A stretch of 64,000 nt of DNA, from positions 1,055,782 to 1,119,781 of the forward strand of contig NZ_RCIP01000002.1 of NCBI RefSeq assembly GCF_004000275.1, given 5' to 3'. Positions 42,926 to 51,726 of this stretch are shown piece by piece. The notes beneath the pieces were generated by a model. The model was given only the letters and a program-made list of their open reading frames with translations. It did not search any database and was not told where the DNA came from. Each line of letters starts with the position of its first letter. The stretch's first letter is position 1. The position numbers were made by a program, and so were the translations under genes. Source of the stretch: Saccharospirillum alexandrii. Lineage in GTDB: Bacteria > Pseudomonadota > Gammaproteobacteria > Pseudomonadales > Natronospirillaceae.

Positions 42926-44311
42926 TTACACATCCGCCCAGGCACTGAACACCTCATCCAGCCGATTCGCGCCGATCACGGTCATCCCCTCGATCGGCTT
43001 TTTCGGCGCGTTGGCTTTCGGAATAATGGCTTTGCGAAAGCCATGCTTGGCCGCTTCGGTAATCCGCTCCAGGCCATTGGGCACCGGCCGCAGTTCTCCG
43101 TTTAACCCCAATTCGCCGAACACCACCCAGTCTTTGGGCAGGGGTTTGTCGCGCAGACTCGATACCACCGCCAGCAGCGTCGCCAGATCCGCACTGGTTT
43201 CGGTGACACGAACACCACCGACCACGTTCAGAAACACATCCTGATCCCCGGTAAACACCCCGCCGTGACGGTTCAGAATGGCGAGTATCATCGACAAGCG
43301 GTTGGTATCGAGCCCCACTGCAATGCGCCGTGGGTGGCCCATGCTGGTACCATCAACCAGCGCCTGCAGTTCGATCAGCAACGGCCGGGTACCTTCCCAA
43401 ACCACGGTCACCACCGAGCCGGGCGACGGCTCGCTGCTCTTGTTCAGAAAGATCGAGCTCGGGTTTTTCACCTCTTTCAGCCCCACATCGAGCATGGCGA
43501 AAACACCCAACTCGTTGACGGCGCCAAAGCGGTTTTTGATGGCGCGCAGGGTACGAAAGCGGCTGTCGCCGGAACTTTCGAGCATCACAGACGCATCAAT
43601 CATATGCTCCAGTACCTTGGGCCCGGCCAGGCTGCCATCTTTGGTGACATGACCGACCAGAATCAGCACCGTACCGGTCTGCTTGGCAAAACGGGTCAGC
43701 CAGGCGGCCGATTCACGCACCTGAGACACACTGCCCGGGGCCGATTCAACATCGGGCGCATGCATGACCTGAATGGAGTCGATCACCAGAATCCGCGGCC
43801 GGGTTTCCTGGGCGGTTTCGGTAATGGAGGCCACCGAGGTCTCTGCCAGAATCGACAAGGCATCCATCGGCAGATTCAAGCGTTGGGCGCGCAAGGCAAT
43901 CTGCTGCACCGACTCCTCACCGGAGACGTACAGAACCGGTAACTGGCGCGCCAGATGACAGAGGGTTTGCAGCAACAGGGTCGACTTACCCGCACCCGGA
44001 TGCCCGCCAATCAACACCGCGCTGCCGCCGACCAGACCGCCACCCAGCACCCGATCAAACTCGCCCATACCGGTCGGAATGCGCGCCTGCTCTTCCAGAC
44101 TGACATCCGACAGCTTCTGAATCTGACTGCGACTGCCACTGAAGCCCGTGCGCTTGTCGTCCTGAAAATTAGGCTGACGCGCCGCCGCACCGGTGGCTTC
44201 ACGAAACTCCTTCAGGGTATTCCAGGCCTTGCATTCACCACATTGGCCCTGCCATTTGGAATAATCGGCGCCGCATTCGGAACAGACGTATTGTGTTTTC
44301 GATTTGGCCAA
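42926..44311 (-). CDS. radA: DNA repair protein RadA (Sms)
   Basis: Protein of 461 residues. The N-terminal zinc finger CSECGADYSKWQGQCGEC is followed by a RecA-like ATPase with Walker A GHPGAGKST, the RadA-specific KNRFG motif (IKNRFGAVNE) and a C-terminal Lon-like domain. RadA is a hexameric helicase that drives branch migration in recombination and helps process stalled forks. Length and all motifs are normal. Confidence 0.97.
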   Translation of the reverse strand: MAKSKTQYVCSECGADYSKWQGQCGECKAWNTLKEFREATGAAARQPNFQDDKRTGFSGSRSQIQKLSDVSLEEQARIPTGMGEFDRVLGGGLVGGSAVLIGGHPGAGKSTLLLQTLCHLARQLPVLYVSGEESVQQIALRAQRLNLPMDALSILAETSVASITETAQETRPRILVIDSIQVMHAPDVESAPGSVSQVRESAAWLTRFAKQTGTVLILVGHVTKDGSLAGPKVLEHMIDASVMLESSGDSRFRTLRAIKNRFGAVNELGVFAMLDVGLKEVKNPSSIFLNKSSEPSPGSVVTVVWEGTRPLLIELQALVDGTSMGHPRRIAVGLDTNRLSMILAILNRHGGVFTGDQDVFLNVVGGVRVTETSADLATLLAVVSSLRDKPLPKDWVVFGELGLNGELRPVPNGLERITEAAKHGFRKAIIPKANAPKKPIEGMTVIGANRLDEVFSAWADV

Positions 44312-44431
44312 GCCTTTGCCTCTTTGCTAACAGTATGAATGATAACGCGTATGAATGATGAAGCTGTTGGGCGCTGCACGACTGACGATGATACCCTATC
44401 TGCCGTCAACGACCACGCACAGGATAACCAG

Positions 44432-45763
44432 ATGGAATGGGCACAACTGCTAACCACCGAACGCTATGGCCATCAGGCACTGGGCGCTGAAGAAGTGGGG
44501 CGCAGCCACTTTCACAAAGACCACGACCGCATCGTCTTCTCCAGCGCCTTTCGCAAACTGGGCGGTAAAACCCAGGTTCACCCGCTGGCCAAGAACGACC
44601 ACGTTCACAACCGGCTGATTCACAGCCTGGAAGTCGGCAGTGTTGGTCGCAGCCTCGGCATTCGTGTCGGCGAGCGCATTCGCGGTCAACTGCCCGACTG
44701 GATCGAACCCGACGACCTGGGCGTGATTGTACAGAGCGCCTGCCTGGCACACGACATCGGCAACCCGCCTTTTGGCCACGCTGGCGAATACGCCATTCAG
44801 GACTGGTTCAAGCAACCGGAAAACGCCTACCTGCTCGAACCACTCAAGGCGACCACCAAGCGCGACCTGACGCACTTTGAAGGCAACGCCCAGGGCTTTC
44901 GCATCATCGCCCAGGTCGAGTACCACCTGAACCGGGGCGGCCTGCGCTTAACTCACCCCACCCTGGGCGCCAGCATCAAGTACCCCTGGACCGCCGAGCA
45001 CGCCACCAAAAAAGGCAAATTCAGCGTATTCGAACCCGAGCTGGCGATCATGCAAAAACTCGCCCACAGCCTCGGCCTGCAAACCGCTGAACCGAATCGT
45101 TTTCAGCGACACCCGCTCAGCTACCTGATGGAAGCGGCCGACGATATCTGCTACGCCCTGATCGATCTGGAAGACGCGGTAGAACTGCACATCATAGACT
45201 TCGAAGAAGTCAGCAAGGTGTTCATGAACATTCAGGGTGGCTCCGGGCTCGACCTCGACGACGGCGACAACGGCATTTCACCCAATCGCCAACTGGCCGC
45301 ACTGCGCGGCAAAACCATTGGCATCATGGTCGACGCCGTGGTCGATACCTTTGTGCGACATCAATCAGCGATCATGAACGGAATATTCGACGGCGACCTG
45401 ATCAGCCAGTGCCCCGATCACATTCGCAACGGCATTGCCCAGGCCAAAGCCCTGGCGCACACCAAGGTGTTTCTCGACACCCAGAAAACCGAAACCGAAA
45501 TCGGCGCCTACGCGGTGCTCAGCACCCTGCTACAAGCCTTCATGACCGCCGGTTTCGAATTGCACAACAAGCAGGATTACCAGCAACTGAGTTACCGCGC
45601 CAAACGGGTTTTCGATTTGATGGGCATGGAAGCACCGTCAGCAACCTGGTCTCCGGATGAGATTTATCACCGGCTGATCGATCACATCGCAGGCATGACC
45701 GACAATTACGCCAGTTATCTGGCCAGACAAATCGGCGGGCCTTCGCAGCCGCATTTTGTTTAG
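44432..45763 (+). CDS. dgt: deoxyguanosinetriphosphate triphosphohydrolase (dGTPase)
   Basis: Protein of 443 residues of the HD superfamily. Metal-binding residues appear in HNRLIHSLEV and CLAHDIGNPPFGHAGE, the HD-domain signature of dGTPases. It hydrolyses dGTP (or dNTPs) to the nucleoside and triphosphate, controlling nucleotide pools and in some hosts limiting phage. ATG 44432 with AGGAT upstream is preferred to the earlier in-frame start at 44339, because the family begins near EWAQLLTTERYG. Divergent from radA. A long hairpin repeat begins four bases after its stop. Confidence 0.92.
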   Translation: MEWAQLLTTERYGHQALGAEEVGRSHFHKDHDRIVFSSAFRKLGGKTQVHPLAKNDHVHNRLIHSLEVGSVGRSLGIRVGERIRGQLPDWIEPDDLGVIVQSACLAHDIGNPPFGHAGEYAIQDWFKQPENAYLLEPLKATTKRDLTHFEGNAQGFRIIAQVEYHLNRGGLRLTHPTLGASIKYPWTAEHATKKGKFSVFEPELAIMQKLAHSLGLQTAEPNRFQRHPLSYLMEAADDICYALIDLEDAVELHIIDFEEVSKVFMNIQGGSGLDLDDGDNGISPNRQLAALRGKTIGIMVDAVVDTFVRHQSAIMNGIFDGDLISQCPDHIRNGIAQAKALAHTKVFLDTQKTETEIGAYAVLSTLLQAFMTAGFELHNKQDYQQLSYRAKRVFDLMGMEAPSATWSPDEIYHRLIDHIAGMTDNYASYLARQIGGPSQPHFV

Positions 45764-45766
45764 AGG

Positions 45767-46033
45767 CTCAAGTTTCGGAGTTCAGTTTCCCTGGTGGCAA
45801 TGGTCCGCGCCGGCCACCTGGGGTACCTCTGAGGGGTCGGCGTGAATCTGTCCATGGCGGTCCGACGTCTCGGGCCTAGGCCGCAGGATATGAATCCCTT
45901 CCATGGGATTCACCCTTCGGGCTCGCTTCGCTCATGCTAAAACGCTCCTGGCGTTTTAGTCCTTGCTGCGGACTACCCCTCAGAGGTACCCCAGGCAGCC
46001 GGCGCTTGTTTTGTGCGAACTCCGAAACTTGAG
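45767..46033. repeat. long hairpin repeat element, copy 2
   Basis: Perfect 17-base outer arms, CTCAAGTTTCGGAGTTC (45767-45783) and its complement (46017-46033), and perfect 21-base inner arms beginning CCTGGGGTACC (45817-45837 with 45975-45995). The core GGCGTGAATCTGTCCATGG and GGGCCTAGGCCGCAGG matches copy 1, with an insertion of further small stems (GAATCCC/GGGATTC, AAAACGC/GCGTTTT). Confidence 0.85.
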
Positions 46034-46147
46034 CCAGGTTAACGTTAGATCTGTGCCTGTGGCTAAAAGCTCCGGCATTGCTTTCTTCCAGTCCACCAGA
46101 TGACTGGCCTCCAAAGAAAACAAATTCGGTGGCAACCGCCAAGTCGA

Positions 46148-46260
46148 GTGACGGCTGCCGGGTTAGCTTATCCGGGGGAGTTCGCAGCATGGATGCTGCG
46201 ATCTAGGCCCCATGGATGGGTCCACGCCGACCCCGGATAAGCTAACCCGGTGGCCGTCAC
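46148..46260. repeat. long hairpin repeat element, copy 4 (inverted)
   Basis: Arms of about 30 bases, GTGACGGCTGCCGGGTTAGC... (46148-46178) against ...GGTGGCCGTCAC (46231-46260), with two or three mismatches. In reverse orientation the loop carries GGCGTGGACCCATCCATGG, GGGCCTAGATCGC and GCAGCATCCATGCTGC, matching copies 1 and 2. It lies 17 bases past the stop of the SPFH gene. The 46034-46147 spacer shows no gene. Confidence 0.8.
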
Positions 46261-46277
46261 GAACTCACAGCACGATC

Positions 46278-47210
46278 TTAACTTTTGCCGTGTTTGAGGA
46301 CTTCGGCGAGGCCAGCTACGGCGCCGCCGACGTTGGACAGCTCGGCTGGGAGGATCAGGGTGTTGTTGGTTTTGGCGAGGTTGCCGAATTCTTTGACGTA
46401 CTGTTCGGCGATGCGCAGGCTGACAGCATCTTTGCCGCCCGGTGTCTGAATGGCTTCGGCGATTTTGCGCAGGCCTTCGGCGGTGGCGGTGGCGATCAGC
46501 TGAATTTCTTCGGCACGACCTTCCGCTTCGTTGATCTGCTTGAGTTTCTCACCTTCCGACAGGTTGATCACTTCCTGCTTCTGACCTTCGGAAACGTTGA
46601 TCATCGCCTGGCGTTCGCCTTCCGACTTGGCAATGGCGGCACGACGCTCACGTTCGGCGCGCATTTGCTGCTCCAGTGCATCTTTAATGCTGTTGGGCAA
46701 CTCAATGTCGGAGACTTCGTAGCGCAGCACCTTGATGCCCCAGGGCGCTGCGGCTTCATCCAGCGCGCGTACGACTTCCTCGTTGATCTTGGCGCGTTCT
46801 TCAAAGGTCTTGTCGAGATCGGTCTGGCCGATGACCGAACGCATGGTGGTCTGTGCCAGCTGGCTGGCTGCGTTGCGGTAGTTATCGACCCCGTAACTGG
46901 CCTTGTGCGCGTCGATGACCTGAATGTACATGACGCCGTCGATGCCAACCTGAATGTTGTCTTTGGTGATACAGGCTTGCTGTGCCACATCGATCACTTC
47001 TTCTTTCAGAGTGTGGGTGTAAGCCACCTTATCGATGAACGGAATCAGCAGGTGAAAGCCCGAGTCCAGCGTGCGTGAATACTTACCCAGACGCTCTACT
47101 ACGAAGTTGCTTTTTTGAGGCACAACCCGAGCCGTCTTGAAAATGACAATGATCACGGCCAGTGCGATACCGCCCGCAAACCAGGTTCCAAAATCTGCAA
47201 AAAGATCCAT
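46278..47210 (-). CDS. SPFH/Band 7 (stomatin-like, QmcA-type) protein
   Basis: Protein of 310 residues: one N-terminal membrane helix, the SPFH domain (VVERLGKYSRTLDSGFHLLI, then ITKDNIQVGIDGVMYIQV), and a coiled coil rich in E, A and R (MRAERERRAAIAKSEGERQA). It forms membrane rings or microdomains and often affects FtsH protease. The partner NfeD-family gene lies just upstream in the same direction; this pairing is widely conserved. Confidence 0.93.
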   Translation of the reverse strand: MDLFADFGTWFAGGIALAVIIVIFKTARVVPQKSNFVVERLGKYSRTLDSGFHLLIPFIDKVAYTHTLKEEVIDVAQQACITKDNIQVGIDGVMYIQVIDAHKASYGVDNYRNAASQLAQTTMRSVIGQTDLDKTFEERAKINEEVVRALDEAAAPWGIKVLRYEVSDIELPNSIKDALEQQMRAERERRAAIAKSEGERQAMINVSEGQKQEVINLSEGEKLKQINEAEGRAEEIQLIATATAEGLRKIAEAIQTPGGKDAVSLRIAEQYVKEFGNLAKTNNTLILPAELSNVGGAVAGLAEVLKHGKS

Positions 47211-47260
47211 CTTACTTTCCTTATTGAGTGTTAAAAGCGTTAGCGTAACGAGTGTTTATT

Positions 47261-47710
47261 TCAGCGGTGAGACTTGTTGCGAGCAACCGTCAGGCGAATG
47301 CCTTCGTTGGCGATCACCCAGGCTACCTCGCCAGCGCGCAGGTCATCTTCCGACAGGGCATCCCAGGCTACGCCATTGAGAATCACCCGGCCCGCACCCT
47401 GATCGAAATCGTGCTCCACGGTTACCCGCTCACCCAGCTCTTGCTGGAAGCTATTTTGCGCCGAGCCGCGGTCGGCAGTCGAGCCGTGAAACCACTGCTT
47501 CAGTTGCTTGCGCGCCAGTACCAGGCTCAGCACCGACGCCAGGCTGAACGTCAGCAGTTGCACGGGAACCGACGAGATCAGCCCCACTTGCAGCAGCAGC
47601 CCGGTGATGATTGCGCCGATTCCAATAAAAACAGCCACTATGCTGGTCGCAATGAGTTCTGTGAGTATCAGTACGATGCCGGCAATAATCCAGACGAGGG
47701 CGGCACTCAT
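47261..47710 (-). CDS. NfeD family membrane protein
   Basis: Protein of 149 residues: three membrane helices in the first 70 residues (ALVWIIAGIVLILTELIA and following), then a small OB-fold domain (LGERVTVEHDF, GRVILNGVAWDAL) typical of short NfeD proteins. Works with the stomatin-like protein encoded 50 bases downstream. Normal length for NfeD1b-type proteins lacking the protease domain. Confidence 0.92.
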   Translation of the reverse strand: MSAALVWIIAGIVLILTELIATSIVAVFIGIGAIITGLLLQVGLISSVPVQLLTFSLASVLSLVLARKQLKQWFHGSTADRGSAQNSFQQELGERVTVEHDFDQGAGRVILNGVAWDALSEDDLRAGEVAWVIANEGIRLTVARNKSHR

Positions 47711-47974
47711 GGTGTTCTCCTTATGATTACAGACCCCGGGCCGGGTCTGGTCGGCTGCCAGTCTACCCCATCGCTCTGGCCGGGGTCATGCCTGATTGGC
47801 GAGAGACAGCAAGACTGATCGGTGCATCACAGGTCCCGGCCTTTACTGTCGATTTATTGATCCGCAGTTAAGTGGCGTCAACCAGTGTTGGACGGCCCGC
47901 CTATCTGGCCCTAGACTCCGGACAGTGATCGCTTACATCCAGCCAGGGACGCAGTAACCAAGGAGTCCGCCACC

Positions 47975-48835
47975 ATGGATGCCAGTCGACTGAAGGCGGT
48001 ACGCCGCAAGACGCGTGACGTTCTGGGCGATGCCCCCGAGGCATTTATTCAGGCCTTCCCTCCCCTCGACAGCCAACAGCTGGGCCAGGTATTCAGTGAA
48101 AATCTGCGCAGCCGTCGTACGGCACTGGGCCTGTCACAAGCGGCCACAGCCCACTGCATGTCGCTGTCACTGACGGCGTTCCGGCGCTACGAAACCGGGC
48201 ATTCCTTGCCCAAGCTGCACACGGCCATTCGCTGGTCGCTGAGCTGTGGCGTGCCCACAGAATGGCTCCTGCTCAACCCACGCCAGTTGCCGGAATTACC
48301 CCCGATTCATGCGTTGAAATGGCAGCCACTGGTCAGCTACATCAGCCTGGCCAACCCGGATCAACTGCACAGCCTCACCACCCTGATCCGCCACCAGAAC
48401 CCCGATTTCCCCGCAAACCTTGTGGCACCCGATGAACGACCTCTGGCACTCTTTCCCGATGCCCCGAACTACTATCGTCTGGTTGCCGAGAACCTCAAGC
48501 CTTTTCGCCTGGCCATTGGCCTGTCGCAATCGGAAGCGGCCAATCTGATCGGCATCAGTGAGGCCAGTTACCGGCTTTACGAATCGCCGCGGCACAACAC
48601 CGCCATCGGTCTGCAGAGCATGTACGGCATGGTATCGGCGCTGAACATCGATCCCACCACTATGTCGATCAATTCCAGGCTGTACGATTACCGGTGTCAG
48701 CAGCGCGACAACCTTTGGCAACTGAACGACTGGGTATCGGGCCTTAAGCCAGCTCAGGCCGACGCTACACTGGCGCTGGTGCGCAATTGTCTGAACCACT
48801 TTGAGTTGCTGCAGTCCGATGAGCTGGCAGGCTAG
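47975..48835 (+). CDS. putative regulator with two XRE-type HTH domains
   Basis: Protein of 286 residues. Two similar helix-turn-helix units: LRSRRTALGLSQAATAHCMS with LTAFRRYETG (about 46-77), and LKPFRLAIGLSQSEAANLIG with ASYRLYE (about 172-205). Each is followed by a helical spacer, suggesting an internal duplication in which one chain could bind two half-sites. No effector domain is recognised. ATG 47975 has AAGGAG upstream. It converges on the ketosynthase operon, leaving four bases between stops. Confidence 0.8.
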   Translation: MDASRLKAVRRKTRDVLGDAPEAFIQAFPPLDSQQLGQVFSENLRSRRTALGLSQAATAHCMSLSLTAFRRYETGHSLPKLHTAIRWSLSCGVPTEWLLLNPRQLPELPPIHALKWQPLVSYISLANPDQLHSLTTLIRHQNPDFPANLVAPDERPLALFPDAPNYYRLVAENLKPFRLAIGLSQSEAANLIGISEASYRLYESPRHNTAIGLQSMYGMVSALNIDPTTMSINSRLYDYRCQQRDNLWQLNDWVSGLKPAQADATLALVRNCLNHFELLQSDELAG

Positions 48836-48839
48836 TGGC

Positions 48840-49721
48840 TTAGTCTGCAGCCAATTGCGCCCGCTTCATCTGGCGCAAATAGGCGTGCATCAGCTCGGCA
48901 TCCAAACCATGCAGCATTAACCGGAAGCCCGAATGCAGAGTGATCACCGGCACCATGGGGTGGCGATTATTGACCAGGCCAACTGGTAAGGGGTCATTCA
49001 ACAGGCGGCTCAGGTAGATGGCGATGGTCTCATCAAGCTGCAACGAATTGGCGGCGCGCCAGAAGTCGTGATCGGTCAGCATCAGTGAGTACATGGGCAC
49101 GTAGGATTCAATGGCCGTCTGCAGGTCAATTACGTTAAAGCGCCCCTGCTTGCCCGGGTCCATCTCGAATTCGCCGTCAGTGATGGCGTCGAAATTCAGC
49201 CGTTCCGGGGGTTCCAGTACCCGGCCTTCGGTTTTCAATGTGCTGTTCAGTTCGAGCAGAAAATTGTAGATATTCAGGTCGTGCACGAGAAAGGCGTCTT
49301 CTTTCAGGTCGGCCAGGGTGCGCGGGCGCAGCGGGTCCGTCGTAGTGATGGCGACCCCGGCGTTGTCGGCGATAAAACGCAGGATTTCCGTGCCGATGTG
49401 GAAATGGCGCAGGATCAGATAATTGCTGTCGCGCCGCACAAAGTGCTTCAGGCCCCAATAAATGGTGCGGTGCAGCGCACGCGGCCAGGCCCAGTGCTTG
49501 GGCAGCACCATGCGCACCAGCTTAACCACAATAATGCTCAGCCGGGCGAAAGGACGGACCAGCGGCAGCAGATACCGGCGGGATTTGGAGTTATAGCCTC
49601 GCAGCAAGGCCCGTTTGGCCGGTTCGTGCAACTCGAGGCTTTGATCCAGATACAGCGCCAGCCAGGGGTTGGGGTCGTGCGGGTCGATGCGCTGATGTTC
49701 AAAATCGAGATCCCAGTTCAT
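48840..49721 (-). CDS. conserved protein of unknown function in the ketosynthase operon
   Basis: Protein of 293 residues that I cannot assign with confidence; it may belong to one of the recently numbered DUF families found beside FabH-like enzymes. It is mostly helical, with RYLLPLVRPFARLSIIVVKL as a possible membrane-associated helix (about 49-70). Histidines and acids cluster in YLILRHFHIGTEILRFIADN and FLVHDLNIYNFLLELN, which could bind metal. No signal peptide. The start overlaps the stop of the diiron-type gene by four bases (ATGA), so it is made with it, probably as an enzyme or membrane partner in the same pathway. Confidence 0.75.
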   Translation of the reverse strand: MNWDLDFEHQRIDPHDPNPWLALYLDQSLELHEPAKRALLRGYNSKSRRYLLPLVRPFARLSIIVVKLVRMVLPKHWAWPRALHRTIYWGLKHFVRRDSNYLILRHFHIGTEILRFIADNAGVAITTTDPLRPRTLADLKEDAFLVHDLNIYNFLLELNSTLKTEGRVLEPPERLNFDAITDGEFEMDPGKQGRFNVIDLQTAIESYVPMYSLMLTDHDFWRAANSLQLDETIAIYLSRLLNDPLPVGLVNNRHPMVPVITLHSGFRLMLHGLDAELMHAYLRQMKRAQLAAD

Positions 49722-50464
49722 CCGTAGTGCCCCACTTCTTCCAGTTGCAGCAAATACAGCCGTGCGGTTACTGCTGCGGTTTCCACCAGGGTATCGGCCA
49801 TGCCCGGGATGTCGAGCACGCCGCTGCCCAGTACCTCTTCCAGTTCGGCCAGATGGTCCGGGTCGTGATCAGCGTGGTAGCGATAGAAGCCGGTTTGGGC
49901 GTCGTTCAACGAGAGGCTTGCTGTTACCGCCTCGGCAAAGGAGCGGGCAAACCACTGGCCCAGCCCTTCAATGATGAACATGGCACCGAGCAGATCGAAA
50001 GGGTTGGGCTGACTGGCGCGGTGGTACATCCAGGCTGAGAGTGCCATTGAGCCGAGGTTCTTGCGGGCATCGGCGAGGTCGTCCGGGTTTCCGTCGCAGG
50101 CGGCGTAATCCCTTGCCAGCATTTCATAATCCCGATGTTCGGTGACCGCGTGTCGCAAAAACAATGAGCGCTGCTCCAGATAGGGCCGGCTGACCGAGGA
50201 AGCGGCCCGGCTGATCCAGCCGCTGCCTTCAATGACCTGGGCGTAGTGGTCTTTGAGCAGAGTGCGGTAGTCCGACAGTCGAATCCGCCCGGCGTGAGCA
50301 TCGGCGATGATGGGGACAGCGCGCAGGCGACCTTCAAAATCCCCCCAGATACGGGTCAATCGGCGCATTACCTGTTGAACATCCGGGCTGGTGGTGCCAG
50401 AAGCGCTGGCCGGGGGCGTAACACTCTGGGTTGATCCGGTATCGATTTGGTGTGTTGTCGTCAT
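49718..50464 (-). CDS. haem-oxygenase-like diiron-type oxidase (TenA/PqqC fold)
   Basis: Protein of 248 residues. After a 30-residue polar N-terminus it is all-helical, with pattern E79 (VIEGSG), H105/H110 (RHAVTEHRDYE), E166 (IIEGLGQWF) and a histidine/acid cluster YHADHDPDHLAE (197-208). This spacing fits the haem-oxygenase-like diiron oxidases (UndA, SznF and BesC type), which split C-C bonds, make terminal alkenes or oxidise nitrogen. Precise ligands need a structure model. ATG 50464 follows the ketosynthase stop by 14 bases. Linked to a FabH-like enzyme, it may act on a fatty-acyl product. Confidence 0.82.
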   Translation of the reverse strand: MTTTHQIDTGSTQSVTPPASASGTTSPDVQQVMRRLTRIWGDFEGRLRAVPIIADAHAGRIRLSDYRTLLKDHYAQVIEGSGWISRAASSVSRPYLEQRSLFLRHAVTEHRDYEMLARDYAACDGNPDDLADARKNLGSMALSAWMYHRASQPNPFDLLGAMFIIEGLGQWFARSFAEAVTASLSLNDAQTGFYRYHADHDPDHLAELEEVLGSGVLDIPGMADTLVETAAVTARLYLLQLEEVGHYG

Positions 50465-50478
50465 AGCAGACTCCCGTT

Positions 50479-51591
50479 TCAGACCACTGTCAGGTGCATA
50501 AAGGCTGCCAGTGCGCGGCCACTTTCCGGCACAAAACACAGCAGGCGCTGGCCGGGTTGCGGCTCACTTCGTTCAAGCCAGTCGTTCAGCATCACAAACA
50601 ACGACGCAGACCCGGTATTGCCACGTTCGCTCAGGGTGTTGAACCAGCGCTCTGGCGGAATCATGGCGCCGGTCGCCTGCAGCAGGCGCTGCATTTCCTG
50701 CCCAAGCGACTCGGCCGAATAGTGCGGTAAAAAGACATCGATGTCGTTCGGGCTCAACTGGCGCCGGTCGAGCAGTTCCAGGTAGTAGCCGATCCAGACC
50801 GGGAACAGTTCGTAGAGCAGTTTGAAATCCTGTTTCAGGGCAATGGCACCGGCCTGGTGCGCGTCGCTCGGCGAGGCATACACACTCCAGGGTGTGGCCT
50901 CTGCTCCATTGGTGGCGGCCCCGGCGTACATGCAATTGGGGAATCGATCGGCGAAGGAACGCTGTTCAATCCAGTCGATGCGCAACGCGCGACGACCGGG
51001 TAACGGCTCGGGTTCAACAATGACCGCCGCGCCGCCATCGGACAGGGTGTAGCGCAAGAATTCGATGCCCGGATCCGGGGTATTGCGGTAGTCGTCCGCG
51101 TAAAACGAGGGTTGAAACCAGCGGCTGGAATACTCGCTGCCACTGACGGCAGCCGCCTCTGACTGACCGGTCTGCACCGACATCATGGCGGTTTTAAGCG
51201 CCATCAGACTGCTGGCGCAGACCGATTGAAACGAGGCCACTTCCAGGTTGCTGATGCCCAATTCGGCCTGAACAGCACTGGCGAACCCCGGCACCAACAG
51301 GTCTCCCTGGGTGGTACCGGTACAAAGCAGATCGAGCCGGCTATCCCGGCACCGGGCCGAGTGCAACGCCGCGCGAATGGCGGCTGTGGCCAGTTGTGCA
51401 TTGCTGTGGGTGGTATGCCCGTCGGCGGTGCGCGCGTAATGGCGCTGCTGTATGCCATTGTGGCGCAAGGTGGCCCGACCCAGCCGGCTGTGTGCCGGGC
51501 TGAGCGTACCAATGTAGCTTTCCATGGCATCGTTGCCGATGGCCGGTCCGGGCAGGCAGTTGCCGGTCCCGGTGATGTAGGCGGTTCGCAT
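50479..51591 (-). CDS. FabH-like 3-oxoacyl-ACP synthase III
   Basis: Protein of 370 residues, thiolase fold. The KAS III catalytic triad is present: C125 (SVCASSLMALK), H290 (FLPHYSAES) and N325 (ERGNTGSAS). Longer than housekeeping FabH (about 320), with an insertion near 155-175 (SRWFQPSFYADDY), like KAS III-type enzymes of secondary metabolism. It would condense an acyl-CoA/ACP with malonyl-ACP or join acyl groups to another nucleophile. ATG 51591 has AGGAG and CAGGG upstream; GTG 51612 is less likely. First gene of a three-gene operon with no acyl carrier protein nearby. Confidence 0.88.
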   Translation of the reverse strand: MRTAYITGTGNCLPGPAIGNDAMESYIGTLSPAHSRLGRATLRHNGIQQRHYARTADGHTTHSNAQLATAAIRAALHSARCRDSRLDLLCTGTTQGDLLVPGFASAVQAELGISNLEVASFQSVCASSLMALKTAMMSVQTGQSEAAAVSGSEYSSRWFQPSFYADDYRNTPDPGIEFLRYTLSDGGAAVIVEPEPLPGRRALRIDWIEQRSFADRFPNCMYAGAATNGAEATPWSVYASPSDAHQAGAIALKQDFKLLYELFPVWIGYYLELLDRRQLSPNDIDVFLPHYSAESLGQEMQRLLQATGAMIPPERWFNTLSERGNTGSASLFVMLNDWLERSEPQPGQRLLCFVPESGRALAAFMHLTVV

Positions 51592-51726
51592 CCCTGGCGT
51601 ACTCCTGTTCACGGGTTAAGGACTCAATGGATAGCCTGACTATACCATTTTAGGCAAGCATTCGATAAAGAGTGATATTGAGAATACTATTGTGCCAAAA
51701 AGTCCCATCCAGTCGCGCCGGCCGGA

